64,000 nt of DNA from Mycolicibacterium fortuitum subsp. fortuitum (GTDB lineage: Bacteria; Actinomycetota; Actinomycetes; Mycobacteriales; Mycobacteriaceae): assembly GCF_022179545.1 (NCBI RefSeq), contig NZ_AP025518.1, forward strand, positions 3,534,001 to 3,598,000, given 5' to 3'. The translations under genes were made by a program, and so were the position numbers. This document shows, piece after piece, positions 15,438-27,151 of this stretch. Within the stretch, counting starts at the first letter, position 1; each line of letters starts with the position of its first letter. The notes beneath the pieces were generated by a model. That model searched no databases. It was given only the letters and a program-made list of their open reading frames with translations, and was not told where the DNA came from.

Positions 15438-15600
15438 GGTCACCGCCCCGGGTGACCCGACGGAAGGTTGGGCGCGTGTCTACCGACCCGCGCGACACCA
15501 CTCGTCGAAAGCCATCAACCGGCGCGACGGCCAGAAGGGCTCGAGGGCAGCCAGAGCAGACGGTGCGGTGCGGTAAGCACGTTCGGCCACCGGTCACCCC
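15438..15600 (-). promoter_or_regulatory. Leader of the TauE/SafE gene with alternative hairpins and uORF
   Basis: GGTCACC (15438-15444) and GGTGACC (15451-15457) form a perfect 7-bp stem with a 6-base loop just before the start region. The segment GGTCACCC at 15592-15599 can pair instead with GGGTGACC at 15450-15457, giving two exclusive structures. A GTG at 15597 opens a 65-codon frame with Cys at positions 7, 15 and 18; it overlaps the TauE start. A -10-like TAAAGT (minus strand) precedes it. This recalls attenuation leaders, but is inference. Confidence 0.3.
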
Positions 15601-15658
15601 TTTCTGCTCGACAGCTGACGTGACTTTACCTGAGCCCGCGGACGGGCCCGGGTAGGCC

Positions 15659-16441
15659 CTACAGGCTCAGCAACCGGTAGAGCCCGATGAGCCCCACCAC
15701 CACGATCACCGCGCGCAACGCATTCGGCGACAGCCGGCGCCCGTAGTGCGCGCCGAGGAAGCCGCCGATCAGCGAGCCCACCGCGATCAGGCCCGCCGCC
15801 GCCCAGCTGATCCGGTCGAACGCGACGATCGTGTACGCCAGCGCCGCGACGATGTTGACCAACAACGACAGCAGGTTCTTGGCGGCGTTCATCCGCTGGA
15901 TCGACTCCGGCAGCAACGCGCCCATCACCGCGATCAACAGAATTCCCTGGGCCGCGGTGAAGTAGCCGCCATAGATGCCGACGGCGAACGTGCCGATCAC
16001 CAGCACGGCCATGCGACGCGAGCTGACATGGTCGGCCGATTGGCCGGAGGCCTCGGCGCGCTGCCGCGCCCAGGCCTGGATCTTCGGGCCGACCACGACG
16101 AGCACCAAAGCCAGGATCAGCAGCACCGGCACGACCGCGATGAACACCTTTTCGGGCAGGTGCAGCAGCAGCCAGGAGCCCAGTCCGGCACCGATCAGCG
16201 ATCCGGGAATCTGCCAACGCAGCCGCTTCCACTGGCCGCGTAGCTCGCGGCGATAGCCCCAGGTGCCCGAGACGCCGCCGGCGACCAGACCGACCGCATT
16301 CGACATCGTCGAGGTGACCGGCGGATAGCCGAGTGCCACCAGGGTGGGGAAGGTGATCAGGGTGCCGGATCCGACGACCGCGTTGATCGCGCCGGCACCG
16401 ACACCGGCCAGGGCAATCAGGATCATGTGCGTGACGGACAC
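15659..16441 (-). CDS. TauE/SafE-family anion permease
   Basis: 260 residues from the GTG at 16441. A GTG at 16450 would add three residues, but a -10-like TAGGGT occupies 16454-16449, which fits a leaderless start at 16441. About eight hydrophobic helices are seen. Family motifs are present: NAVVGSGTLITFPTLVALGYPP near the N-terminus and YGGYFTAAQGILLIAVMG in the second half. It is a membrane transporter for sulfite or organosulfonate-like anions. It is paralogous to the gene at 14498-15415 but shorter and clearly diverged. The substrate is not predictable from sequence. Confidence 0.85.
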   Translation of the reverse strand: MSVTHMILIALAGVGAGAINAVVGSGTLITFPTLVALGYPPVTSTMSNAVGLVAGGVSGTWGYRRELRGQWKRLRWQIPGSLIGAGLGSWLLLHLPEKVFIAVVPVLLILALVLVVVGPKIQAWARQRAEASGQSADHVSSRRMAVLVIGTFAVGIYGGYFTAAQGILLIAVMGALLPESIQRMNAAKNLLSLLVNIVAALAYTIVAFDRISWAAAGLIAVGSLIGGFLGAHYGRRLSPNALRAVIVVVGLIGLYRLLSL

Positions 16442-16509
16442 CCGGGCCACCCTATCCGCCGGACTTGTGTACGACGCGTCACGCCGGGCGTCACCCAGGG
16501 TTCAGATCG

Positions 16510-17922
16510 CTAACGCTTCTTGGGCGCGCCCCTCTTCTCGCGGACACGAACGTTGATCTTCACCGGGCTGCCCTCGAAACCGAACTGCTCGCGCAGGCGG
16601 CGCTCCAGGAACCGGCGGTAGCCGGCCTCAAGAAATCCGGAGGTGAACAACACGAAGGTCGGGGGCCGGGTGGCCGCCTGGGTCGCGAACAGGATCTTGG
16701 GCTGCTTGCCGCCACGCACGGGCGGCGGTGTCGCGGCCACCACCTCTTTGAGGAAGTTGTTGAGCTGCCCGGTCGAGATCCGCTTGTCCCAGGACGCCAG
16801 CGAGGTCTCCAGGGCCGGCACCAGCTTCTGCACGGCCCGGCCGGTCATGGCCGAGATGTTGACCCGCGGCGCCCACTGGACCTGCACCAGTTCGCGGTCG
16901 ATCTCTTTGTCCAGCAGGTACCGCCGGTCCTCGTCGACCAGGTCCCACTTGTTGAACGCGATGACCAGCGCCCGTCCGGCCTCGATCACCATCGACAGCA
17001 CCCGCAGGTCCTGCTCGGTCAGTGGCTGCGAGGCATCGATCAGCATGATCGCCACCTCGGCCGCGTCGATGGCGCCGTGGGTGCGCACCGAGGCGTAGAA
17101 CTCGTGCCCGCTGGCCTGCCCGACCTTGCGGCGCAGACCGGCGGTGTCCACGAAACGCCAAGTCTTGCCGCCCAATTCGATCAGCGAGTCGACGGGATCG
17201 ACCGTGGTGCCCGCGACGTCGTGCACGACCGAGCGCTCGTCACCGGCCAGCCGGTTCAACAGCGAGCTCTTGCCGACATTCGGCTTACCCACCAGCGCCA
17301 CGCGGCGCGGGCCACCGGTACCGGTGCCGGCCACCTCCGACACCTCGGGCAGCTTCTCCATCACCGTGTCGAGCAGATCGGCCACACCGCGGCCGTGCAT
17401 GGCGCTGATCGCGTGCGGCTCACCGATGCCGAGCGACCACAGCGCCGCGGCGTCGGACTCACCCCGCTGGGTGTCAACCTTGTTGGCCGCCAAGAAGACC
17501 GGCTTACCCGACTTGCGCAGCATCCGAGCGGCCGCCTCGTCGGCCGAGGTCGCACCGACGACGGCATCGACCACCAGGATGATCGCGTCGGCGGTGCGCA
17601 TGGCCACCAGTGCCTGATCGGCGACCAGTTGTTGCAAACCCTTGGCGTCGGGTTCCCATCCCCCGGTGTCCTGCACCATGAATCGGCGCCCGAGCCAGTT
17701 CGCGTCATAGGAGACCCGGTCGCGGGTCACCCCGGGGATGTCCTGCACGACGGCTTCGCGACGGCCCAGGATCCGGTTCACCAGAGTGGATTTCCCGACG
17801 TTGGGCCGGCCGACCACGGCCACCACCGGAGGCGGCGCGGCGGCCTCCTCCAGAACCTCTGCGACCTCGTCGCTGAGCTCCCAGTCGGTCTCGTCCGACC
17901 AGGTGCCGTCACCGTCGCTCAT
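16510..17922 (-). CDS. der: GTPase Der (EngA), ribosome assembly
   Basis: 470 residues: an acidic N-terminal extension of about 32, two tandem GTPase domains and a C-terminal KH-like domain (about 385-470). The first G-domain shows GRPNVGKS (38-45), DTGG (85-88) and NKVD (147-150). The second shows GKPNVGKSS (212-220), DTAG (259-262) and NKWD. Der is needed for maturation of the 50S ribosomal subunit. Its ATG overlaps the cmk stop (ATGA), making it the last gene of the parA-like/scpAB/rluB/cmk operon. The extension is usual in mycobacterial members. Confidence 0.97.
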   Translation of the reverse strand: MSDGDGTWSDETDWELSDEVAEVLEEAAAPPPVVAVVGRPNVGKSTLVNRILGRREAVVQDIPGVTRDRVSYDANWLGRRFMVQDTGGWEPDAKGLQQLVADQALVAMRTADAIILVVDAVVGATSADEAAARMLRKSGKPVFLAANKVDTQRGESDAAALWSLGIGEPHAISAMHGRGVADLLDTVMEKLPEVSEVAGTGTGGPRRVALVGKPNVGKSSLLNRLAGDERSVVHDVAGTTVDPVDSLIELGGKTWRFVDTAGLRRKVGQASGHEFYASVRTHGAIDAAEVAIMLIDASQPLTEQDLRVLSMVIEAGRALVIAFNKWDLVDEDRRYLLDKEIDRELVQVQWAPRVNISAMTGRAVQKLVPALETSLASWDKRISTGQLNNFLKEVVAATPPPVRGGKQPKILFATQAATRPPTFVLFTSGFLEAGYRRFLERRLREQFGFEGSPVKINVRVREKRGAPKKR

Positions 17923-18605
17923 CGGCGTACTCCCGCATGCTGGGTCACCAGGTCGAGAAGGTGTGCCACGACCTGTGTTTGGTCCATATCACTGGTGTCG
18001 ACCACCAGCGCATCCTCGGCTGCTCGCAACGGGGAAACAGCTCGCGTGGAATCGAGGTGGTCGCGCCGTTGCACGTCGGCGAGCACCGTCTCGTAATCGT
18101 CGGGCAGACCGTTCGCGATGTTCTGGGCGTTGCGGCGCCGGGCCCGCTCCTCGGCAGAGGCGGTCAGGAAGATCTTGACGTCGGCCTTGGGCAACACGAC
18201 GGTGCCGATGTCGCGGCCCTCGACCACCACGCGTCCACCCGCCGAGGCCAACTCGCGCTGCAGTTCGACCAGCCGGGCACGCACACCGGGAACCGCGGAG
18301 ACGGCCGACACCGCGCGGGTCACCTCGTCACCGCGGATCTCCTCGGAGACATCTTCACCGGCCAGGTACGCGCGGTCCTCACCGGGATCCGAACCCACCC
18401 CGATCACCGCGCCCGACGCCACCGCATCGATCGCCGCGGCATCGCCCAGATCGGTTCCGGCGCGCAGCACCGCCAGCGTGACGATGCGGTACATCGCGCC
18501 GGTGTCCAGATAGCTGGCACCCAGGGCTTGCGCCAAACCTCTTGATACCGAGGACTTCCCGGTCCCGGCCGGTCCGTCGACCGCTACCACCAGAGATCCG
18601 CTCAC
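17919..18605 (-). CDS. cmk: Cytidylate kinase
   Basis: 228 residues from a GTG that overlaps the rluB stop (GTGA). The P-loop is at 11-19 (GPAGTGKSS). LDTGAMYR follows, then the nucleoside-binding region [13 protein letters not shown] and the lid RRNAQN. It phosphorylates CMP and dCMP with ATP in pyrimidine salvage and DNA precursor supply. Length and motifs are those of the bacterial family. It sits between a pseudouridine synthase and Der, the conserved order in mycobacteria. Confidence 0.97.
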   Translation of the reverse strand: MSGSLVVAVDGPAGTGKSSVSRGLAQALGASYLDTGAMYRIVTLAVLRAGTDLGDAAAIDAVASGAVIGVGSDPGEDRAYLAGEDVSEEIRGDEVTRAVSAVSAVPGVRARLVELQRELASAGGRVVVEGRDIGTVVLPKADVKIFLTASAEERARRRNAQNIANGLPDDYETVLADVQRRDHLDSTRAVSPLRAAEDALVVDTSDMDQTQVVAHLLDLVTQHAGVRR

Positions 18606-19345
18606 ATTCCCACCGCCTGATAAAGCTCGCCGACTTCCTTGCGGCTGAGCGCTCTGATACTGCCCGGCCGCTGGTCGCCGAGCGCCACCGAACCGATGTC
18701 GGTGCGGACCAGTTCCTGCACCGGGAAATCCACCGCGGCCAGCATTCGCCGCACGATGCGGTTGCGGCCCTCGTGCAAGGTGACCTTCACCAGGGTTTTA
18801 CCCGGCACGGTGTCCACCACCGCGAAGTCGTCCACATGAGCCGGGCCGTCGTCCAGTTCCACACCGGCGCGCAGCTTCTTGCCGAGCCCCCGGGGCACGG
18901 TGCCGATCACCGTCGCCACATAGGTTTTGGGGATCTCGTACGACGGGTGCATCAGCCGGTGGGCGAGCTCGCCGTCGTTGGTCAGCAGCAGCAGACCCTC
19001 GGTGTCGGCGTCGAGGCGGCCGACGTGAAACAGCTTCTTGTTGCCGCGGACCCGGTGTTCGACGAGGTCTCCGACGCAGGGGCGGCCACGCTCGTCGGAC
19101 ATGGTCGAGAGCATCCCGCGTGGTTTGTTGATGGCCAGGTACACCAGGGTGTCGTCGAGCACCACCCGCGAACCGTCCACCCTGATCTCTGCCGTCGCCG
19201 GATCGACCCGGGTGCCGAGCTCGGTCACCAACCGGCCGTCCACCTCGACGCGGCCGTCGGTGATCATCCGTTCGGCCACCCGCCGGGAGGCAATTCCGGC
19301 CTGGGACAACACTTTTTGCAGTCGCACGCCTTCTTCGTCAGCCAT
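18602..19345 (-). CDS. rluB: RsuA/RluB-family rRNA pseudouridine synthase
   Basis: 247 residues from ATG 19345, one base after the scpB stop. An N-terminal S4 RNA-binding domain ([21 protein letters not shown], about 8-65) is followed by the catalytic domain with the conserved [16 protein letters not shown], in which the Asp after Leu is the catalytic residue, and later [11 protein letters not shown]. It converts a specific uridine of 23S rRNA to pseudouridine. The exact target (RluB-type versus RluE/F) cannot be fixed by sequence alone. It is cotranslated with cmk by a 4-base overlap. Confidence 0.9.
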   Translation of the reverse strand: MADEEGVRLQKVLSQAGIASRRVAERMITDGRVEVDGRLVTELGTRVDPATAEIRVDGSRVVLDDTLVYLAINKPRGMLSTMSDERGRPCVGDLVEHRVRGNKKLFHVGRLDADTEGLLLLTNDGELAHRLMHPSYEIPKTYVATVIGTVPRGLGKKLRAGVELDDGPAHVDDFAVVDTVPGKTLVKVTLHEGRNRIVRRMLAAVDFPVQELVRTDIGSVALGDQRPGSIRALSRKEVGELYQAVGM

Positions 19346-19346
19346 G

Positions 19347-20084
19347 TCAGTCCTTGTCCACGTCGAAGGCCATCGGCTGGTCGCCATCAGACGAACCGCC
19401 GTTGAGTTTGGCGAAACGCGGCTCATCACCGAGAGATTCGCTCAGATCGTCGATCACGTCGACATCGGGCAGCAGCGGTGCGATGTCAGGCAGATCGGAC
19501 AGCGAGGTCAGCCCCAGCCGCTCCAGGAACAACTCGGTGGTGGCGAAGGTCGCGGCACCGGTGTCGGGGTCGGTACCCGCCTCGGTGATCAGACCGCGTG
19601 CCACCAGAGTCCGCATCACGGCGTCCACGTTCACGCCGCGCACCGCGCTCACCCGCGCCCGGGTCACCGGTTGCCGATAGGCCACCACCGCCAGGGTCTC
19701 CAGGGCAGCCCGGGTCAGTTTGGACCGGGCGCCGTCGAGCAGCAACCGCTCGACGTACGGCGCGTAACGCGCCCGGGTGTACATCCGCCACCCACCGGCG
19801 GCCTCACGAAGGTCGATGCCGCTGTCTCGGGCCGCCAGTTCCTCGGACATCAGGCGCAGCTTGGCCATCACCCGGTAGGCGGGCTGTTCGGTCGCCGAGG
19901 CCAGCGCATCCACCGTCACGGGTGTGTCCACCACCAGCAGGAGCGCTTCGAGCACCGCGCCCAGTTCACCGTCTTCGAGCTCGGGAACCGTCGCCACATC
20001 GATGCCCAGGTCATCTCCGACCGGGATCGCTTCACCCGGGGCATCATCGGACCGCTCTCCGGAATCGGAGATCTCGTCAGTCAT
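19347..20084 (-). CDS. scpB: Segregation and condensation protein B
   Basis: 245 residues. Two winged-helix domains cover about 35-215 (LEALLLVVDTPVTVDALA; LRLMSEELAARDSGIDLREAAGGWRM; LTRAALETLAVVAYRQPVTRARV, the classic ScpB motif; and GLITEAG). Acidic extensions flank both sides. ScpB dimers bind ScpA and SMC to form the condensin-like complex that organises the chromosome. It starts 8 bases after the scpA stop, in the usual mycobacterial operon. Confidence 0.95.
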   Translation of the reverse strand: MTDEISDSGERSDDAPGEAIPVGDDLGIDVATVPELEDGELGAVLEALLLVVDTPVTVDALASATEQPAYRVMAKLRLMSEELAARDSGIDLREAAGGWRMYTRARYAPYVERLLLDGARSKLTRAALETLAVVAYRQPVTRARVSAVRGVNVDAVMRTLVARGLITEAGTDPDTGAATFATTELFLERLGLTSLSDLPDIAPLLPDVDVIDDLSESLGDEPRFAKLNGGSSDGDQPMAFDVDKD

Positions 20085-20092
20085 TGTTCTCG

Positions 20093-20962
20093 CTATTCTT
20101 CCGCATCAGCGGTTGCCAGATGTTCGCTGGTCGGCCGATCTCCGGTCCACGAAACCTGGAGCACTCCAAGCGGTTCTGGTTGCTCGAATGCTACCGCCTT
20201 GGCTCGGAACAGTTCGAGCAGCGCCAGGAAGCGGCCGACGATCTGGAGTCCGTCGGTGCATTCGGCCACCAACTCGGCGAATGTCGCCCATTCGCCGATC
20301 CCCCGCTGTTCAAGCAGGGCGATGATGCGGTGCGCCTGCTCGGGCACCGACACCTTGGGCGCGTGGATGTGATCGATGCCGACGGTGGGAACGGGTCGCG
20401 GGGTGAATGCGGCCGCAGCGATCTCGGCGAATTTGCCGGCGTCGACGCCGAGCATCACCTCCGGCAGCAGGTCCGAGTAGCGGTCCTCCAGGGACACCGC
20501 CCGCGGATAGCTGCGCAGTGCCGCGGCCTCCAGTTCGGCGAACATCAACGCGACGTGTTTGAACGCCCGGTATTGGAGCAGCCGAGCGAACAGGAGGTCG
20601 CGGACCTCGAGCAGGGCGAGATCCTCCTCGTCGTGCACTTCGCCCGCAGGGAGCAACCGGGCTGCCTTCAAATCCAGCAGCGTGGCGGCGATCACCAGGA
20701 AGGTCGTGGTCTCGTCCAGTTCCAGCCTGGCGCCGATCTCCTTGGTGTAGGCGATGAAATCGTCGGTCACCTGGTGCAACGCCACTTCGGTGACATCGAG
20801 CCGATGCGCGAAGATCAGCTGGAGAAGAAGGTCGAACGGCCCCTCGAAGTTGGTGAGCCGAACCTGGAAGCGGTTCTGCTGCTCACCGGCAGTCTGCTCA
20901 TCCCCGACGGCGGCATCCGCTGCGGCACCGTCAGTGGTCGGGGTGTTCAGGACATCGTTCAC
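20093..20962 (-). CDS. scpA: Segregation and condensation protein A
   Basis: 289 residues from a GTG overlapping the parA-like stop (GTGA). The ScpA kleisin N-terminal motif FQVRLTNFEGPFDLLLQLI lies near residue 32. The middle helix has TTTFLVIAATLLDLKAARLLP, and the C-terminal winged helix FAELVAECTDGLQIVGRFLALLELFRAKAV. The protein bridges SMC heads and binds ScpB in chromosome condensation. It carries a longer N-terminus than some bacterial members, as in other mycobacteria. Confidence 0.95.
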   Translation of the reverse strand: MNDVLNTPTTDGAAADAAVGDEQTAGEQQNRFQVRLTNFEGPFDLLLQLIFAHRLDVTEVALHQVTDDFIAYTKEIGARLELDETTTFLVIAATLLDLKAARLLPAGEVHDEEDLALLEVRDLLFARLLQYRAFKHVALMFAELEAAALRSYPRAVSLEDRYSDLLPEVMLGVDAGKFAEIAAAAFTPRPVPTVGIDHIHAPKVSVPEQAHRIIALLEQRGIGEWATFAELVAECTDGLQIVGRFLALLELFRAKAVAFEQPEPLGVLQVSWTGDRPTSEHLATADAEE

Positions 20963-21843
20963 GCGCCGAACCGGTCGATGACTTCGCGTGCCAGCGATCG
21001 ATAGGCGATGGCGCCACCCGACTTGGGCGCCCAGGTGGTGATCGGCTCGCCGGCCACGCTGGTCTCCGGGAACCGCACGGTCCGGGTGATCACCGTGTCG
21101 AACACCAGGTCACCGAACCGCTCCACGACGCGAGCCATGACCTCGCGGGCGTTGACGGTGCGCGGGTCGTAGCGGGTCACCAGGATGCCGCTGATCGACA
21201 GCTTCGGGTTGAGCCGGTCGTGCACCTTGTCCACGGTGTCGGTCAGCAGGGCCAGCCCGCGCAGCGAGAAGTACTCGCATTCGGTGGGGATGATCACACC
21301 GTCGGCGCAGGCCAGCCCGTTGACTGTCAGCAGGCCCAGCGACGGCTGGCAGTCGATCAGCACGTAGTCGTAGCGGTCCAGCACCGGATACAGGGCACGG
21401 GCCAGGGACTGCTCGCGGCCCACCTCGTTGACCAGCTGGATCTCCGCGGCCGACAGGTCGATGTTGCTGGGCACCAGATCCATGCCGCTGACGCGGGTCT
21501 TGATGACGACGTCGTCGATGGACACCCGCGGTTCGACCAGCAGGTTGTGCACCGTGTGCTCGAGTTCGTAGTGCGGCACGCCGAGGCCCGCCGACAGCGC
21601 GCCTTGGGGGTCCAGGTCCACCAGCAGGACGCGGCGGCCGTACTCGGCCAGGCTGGCGCCCAGGTTGATGGTCGACGTGGTCTTACCGACCCCGCCCTTC
21701 TGGTTGCACATCGCGATGACCTTGGCCGGGCCATGCACTGTGCGGGCCTTCGGTTCGGGGATGTCGCGCGGCGGCCGCCCGGTCAAACCGAGCTCGGGTG
21801 AGCTGTGCTCGAAGAGGCCGTCGTGTGCGCTGTCGTCGCTCAT
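20959..21843 (-). CDS. ParA-family ATPase (Rv1708-like)
   Basis: 294 residues from ATG 21843; upstream in-frame Met codons exist but lack support. After about 40 disordered residues the deviant Walker A KGGVGKTT appears at 49-56. LLVDLDPQGALSAGL (switch I/Walker A') and YDYVLIDCQPSLGLLTVNGL (Walker B) follow. This is the second, non-parABS ParA of mycobacteria, always upstream of scpA, and is thought to act in chromosome segregation or condensation with ScpAB-SMC. True ParA lies near oriC, so I give no symbol. First gene of the operon. Confidence 0.85.
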   Translation of the reverse strand: MSDDSAHDGLFEHSSPELGLTGRPPRDIPEPKARTVHGPAKVIAMCNQKGGVGKTTSTINLGASLAEYGRRVLLVDLDPQGALSAGLGVPHYELEHTVHNLLVEPRVSIDDVVIKTRVSGMDLVPSNIDLSAAEIQLVNEVGREQSLARALYPVLDRYDYVLIDCQPSLGLLTVNGLACADGVIIPTECEYFSLRGLALLTDTVDKVHDRLNPKLSISGILVTRYDPRTVNAREVMARVVERFGDLVFDTVITRTVRFPETSVAGEPITTWAPKSGGAIAYRSLAREVIDRFGA

Positions 21844-21961
21844 GCCCGACCACCGCTGGTCAGGCATCCCGCAGTATTCGCGCACATCCCGGCAAGTTTA
21901 ACGTCGCTGTGCAGCCAGGACGGGCAGACCCGCGGGCAATCAGGCGCATATGGTGTGCGTC

Positions 21962-22714
21962 ATGAGTCTCAAACAGCGGCTGCCGCTGTTGCGGTGGTCA
22001 TTCATCCGGATGGGAATCGGCGCCAGGCACTTCTCCAAAACCGGGCAGTGGGGTGACGGACGGGAGGCCGCCGCCGCCGAATACGTGGTGGCCAACGCCC
22101 GTGCCGGCGACCTCGATGACGTACTCGCCACCATCGACAAGTTCGCCTATGAAAAGTCGTTTCTGATCAACGTGGGCGACGAGAAGGGCGCCCTGCTCGA
22201 CGCGGCAGTCGTCCGGGCCGACCCGCGGCTGGCTCTGGAGCTGGGAACCTATTGCGGTTACGGGGCGATGCGCATCGCCCGCGCCGCTCCGGCCGCCCGG
22301 GTGTTCTCGGTCGAGTTCTCCCCCACCAACGCCGGCATCGCGCGACGGATCTGGGCCCACGCCGGGGTGGCCGACCGGATCACCTGCGTCGTCGGGACCA
22401 TCGGCGACGGCGGCCGCACGCTCGACGCACTGGCGGCCGCCGGGTTCGGCACCGGCGGACTGGATTTCGTGTTCCTCGATCACGACAAGAACGCCTACCT
22501 GACCGACCTGCAGAGCCTGCTGGACCGTGGCTGGCTGCACCGGGGCTCGATCGTGGTGGCCGACAACGTGAAGCTGCCGGGAGCACCGAAGTACCTGGCC
22601 TACATGAACGAGCACCAGGGCACGCTGTGGGATACCGAGCATCACAAGACGCACGCCGAGTACCAGACGCTGCTGCCGGATCTGGTGCTGGAGTCGGAGT
22701 ACCTGGGCGGTTAG
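21962..22714 (+). CDS. SAM-dependent O-methyltransferase (catechol-type)
   Basis: 250 residues from ATG 21962. A -10-like TATGGT at 21949-21954 ends 7 bases before it, so a leaderless transcript is likely. SAM-binding motif I is ELGTYCGYG at 93-101, followed by SVEFSP (the acidic end of strand 2) and a metal-binding [10 protein letters not shown] motif near 170. This is the plan of catechol O-methyltransferases, as in M. tuberculosis Rv1703c. The substrate in mycobacteria is unknown. The stop overlaps that of the convergent xerD gene by 4 bases. Divergent from the parA-like operon. Confidence 0.85.
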   Translation: MSLKQRLPLLRWSFIRMGIGARHFSKTGQWGDGREAAAAEYVVANARAGDLDDVLATIDKFAYEKSFLINVGDEKGALLDAAVVRADPRLALELGTYCGYGAMRIARAAPAARVFSVEFSPTNAGIARRIWAHAGVADRITCVVGTIGDGGRTLDALAAAGFGTGGLDFVFLDHDKNAYLTDLQSLLDRGWLHRGSIVVADNVKLPGAPKYLAYMNEHQGTLWDTEHHKTHAEYQTLLPDLVLESEYLGG

Positions 22715-23663
22715 CGCGCCCGCGGGTGGGCCTCCGCCCAGACCTCGCGCAGGGTGTGGACGGTGACCATCGTGTAGATCTGCGTGGTGGTCACCGAGGC
22801 GTGACCCAGCAGTTCCTGTACGACGCGCACATCGGCACCCCCGTCGAGCAGGTGGGTCGCGAACGAGTGCCGCAACGTGTGCGGTGAGACCGCCGAGGCT
22901 ATACCGGCGCGCGCCGCCGCATCCTGCAAGACCTGCCAGGCGCTCTGCCGGGACAACCGACCGCCACGGGCGTTGAGGAATATCCCGGGGGTGCCGCGGC
23001 CCCGCCGGGCCAGATCAGGACGCCCCCGCACCAGGTAGGCGTCCAACGCGCTGACCGCGGGACGACCGATGGGAACCAGCCGTTGCTTGCCGCCCTTACC
23101 GCGCAGCAGAACCGAACGCGCGTGGGTGTCGATGTCGTCGATGTCGAGTCCGACGGCTTCGGAGATGCGCGCGCCGGTGGAGTACAGCAGTTCCAGCAGG
23201 GCCCGGTTGCGCAGCGTCAGCGGTCCGTCGGCCTCGCTCTCCCCGCCCGCCGCCTCGAGCAGCGCGAGCACCTCGTCGAGGGTGAGGCTCTTGGGCAGCC
23301 GCCGGCTCGGCGTGGGGGGTTTGACGCCGCGGGCGACGTCGAGTTCGGTCATGCCCTCGGCCGTGGCGAACCGGTGCAGGCCGCGGACGGCGACCACGGC
23401 CCTGGCCGCCGAAACAGCCGACAGCGCAGCCACTCCCGATTCCGGATCCCCTCGACGTAGCGCGATCAGGAAGTCACTGACGTCGGACTCGGCAACCTCG
23501 GCGAGATCGTGGATACCGCGTTGCCTCAGGTGTTCGGCATAGCGGCGTAGATCGCGCCGGTATGAGCTCAAGGTGTTGGCCGCCACGCCCCGCTCGATCG
23601 TCAGGTGATCGAGGTAGCCCTGAAGTTGGTCGTCGAGGGCCGAGCGGAGGGGCGACGGCGTGG

Positions 23664-23667
<4 letters not shown>
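22711..23667 (-). CDS. xerD: Site-specific tyrosine recombinase XerD
   Basis: 318 residues from ATG 23667, overlapping the NUDIX stop (ATGA). The N-terminal SAM-like core-binding domain (about 10-100) is followed by the catalytic domain with the tyrosine-recombinase residues: Arg in [12 protein letters not shown], Lys in GKGGKQR, His-x-x-Arg in [12 protein letters not shown], His in [12 protein letters not shown] and the nucleophile Tyr in IYTMV. With XerC it resolves chromosome dimers at dif, under FtsK control. Its position downstream of pyrG and NUDIX matches M. tuberculosis Rv1701, so it is the housekeeping enzyme and not an island integrase. Confidence 0.93.
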
Positions 23668-26118
<2,451 letters not shown>

Positions 26119-26120
26119 TC

Positions 26121-26126
26121 ACCTTA
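26121..26126 (-). promoter_or_regulatory. Possible -10 element of pyrG
   Basis: TAAGGT on the minus strand (26126-26121) fits the mycobacterial TANNNT -10 and would give a leader of about 60 bases to the pyrG start. No good -35 is visible, so the call is weak. It lies in the 136-base gap between pyrG and the upstream mctB/steB gene. Confidence 0.3.
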
Positions 26127-26194
26127 ACACCGACAGCGACAAGCCGTCGCTGGCGCGCCGCATACGCCGAGGGCAAATCGGGAGTCGACGCGCC

Positions 26195-27136
26195 CTATTG
26201 CGGGACGGTCACCGACGTCGCACCCTGCCCGGTCCCGTACCTGCCCGGCTTCCCGCCGCTCGTGAGGTCACTCAATGCCAGTACGGCCGTGATCTGACCG
26301 GCGCTGGAATCGGCGTCGTCCACGGTGCTGACCATGGCAGTCAGACCGGCATCTGACCTGGTCACAGCCACAGGGCCGGTTCCGGACGCCGATCCGGAGC
26401 GTCCCGCCAGCACCGTGCCGGTGCCGTGCGGTGCCAACCCGGCGGCAAACCGCGCCACGGTCGCGCCCCGGTTGCCGCCGTCGTCCCCCAATCCGCCACC
26501 GGTCACGATCAGTGCCGTGTTGGCCGCCCCGATGTGTGGATCGTCATAGGTCAGGAACCCGGTATCGCGAAGCGCGGTGAGCACGGTCTGACGCTGCATG
26601 TCGTCGACCGGTGCGGCGGCGGGGTTCCGGTCGATCAGCAGCGTGATCCCCAGCAGGTCGCCGGCCTGGGACCCTTGGTCCACCGCCGCGGTGCTGAGCT
26701 GTTTGCCCGCGGGCACGATCGGCGAGTTGACGACCGACAGCAGCTTGTCGGCCGAATTCGCTTCGACGAACTCTTCGGTGAGCGAGACTTTGCCGGTCAC
26801 CGTGCCGCCCGCATCACGGACGAACCGCGTCATGGCGTCCACGTCACCGTCGGCGGCATCCGGTGTGCGGAACACCACCACCGACTTGTCCTTCAATGCG
26901 TCACGCACTATCCGCGGCGCCATTTGCGCATCGAATTCACCTGCGGCATTAAGCTTTTCATTCAACGCGTTCTTGCCATCATTGAGTGACTCGATCTGGT
27001 GCTGCAGGTCCATCTTGTCGTCCCGAAGGCCTGACAGCACGGTGTTGGACAGCAGCCCCGAACCGAGGGCCACGCCGATGGCCAGGGCGAGGAACACTGC
27101 CGCCAACGAAATCGCATGTGCGCGTAGCGTGATCAC
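26195..27136 (-). CDS. mctB: MctB/SteB-family envelope protein
   Basis: 313 residues with an uncleaved N-terminal helix (about 5-28, LAAVFLALAIGVALGSGLL), then a coiled coil (about 36-66) and a secreted alpha/beta domain. It corresponds to M. tuberculosis Rv1698, described as MctB, a channel-like protein affecting copper resistance. The Corynebacterium glutamicum counterpart is SteB, which with SteA acts in cell separation. The two reports may describe one envelope function. It follows steA by 15 bases, so the pair is one operon. The predicted single anchor fits a SteB-like partner better than a classic channel. Confidence 0.85.
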   Translation of the reverse strand: MITLRAHAISLAAVFLALAIGVALGSGLLSNTVLSGLRDDKMDLQHQIESLNDGKNALNEKLNAAGEFDAQMAPRIVRDALKDKSVVVFRTPDAADGDVDAMTRFVRDAGGTVTGKVSLTEEFVEANSADKLLSVVNSPIVPAGKQLSTAAVDQGSQAGDLLGITLLIDRNPAAAPVDDMQRQTVLTALRDTGFLTYDDPHIGAANTALIVTGGGLGDDGGNRGATVARFAAGLAPHGTGTVLAGRSGSASGTGPVAVTRSDAGLTAMVSTVDDADSSAGQITAVLALSDLTSGGKPGRYGTGQGATSVTVPQ

Positions 27137-27151
27137 AGCTCACCGCCTCAC

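Noticed and set aside
16465..18096. Very long + strand frame antisense to der
   Set aside because: Gln/His/Arg-rich product typical of the complementary strand of a GC-rich gene; der is unmistakable on the minus strand.
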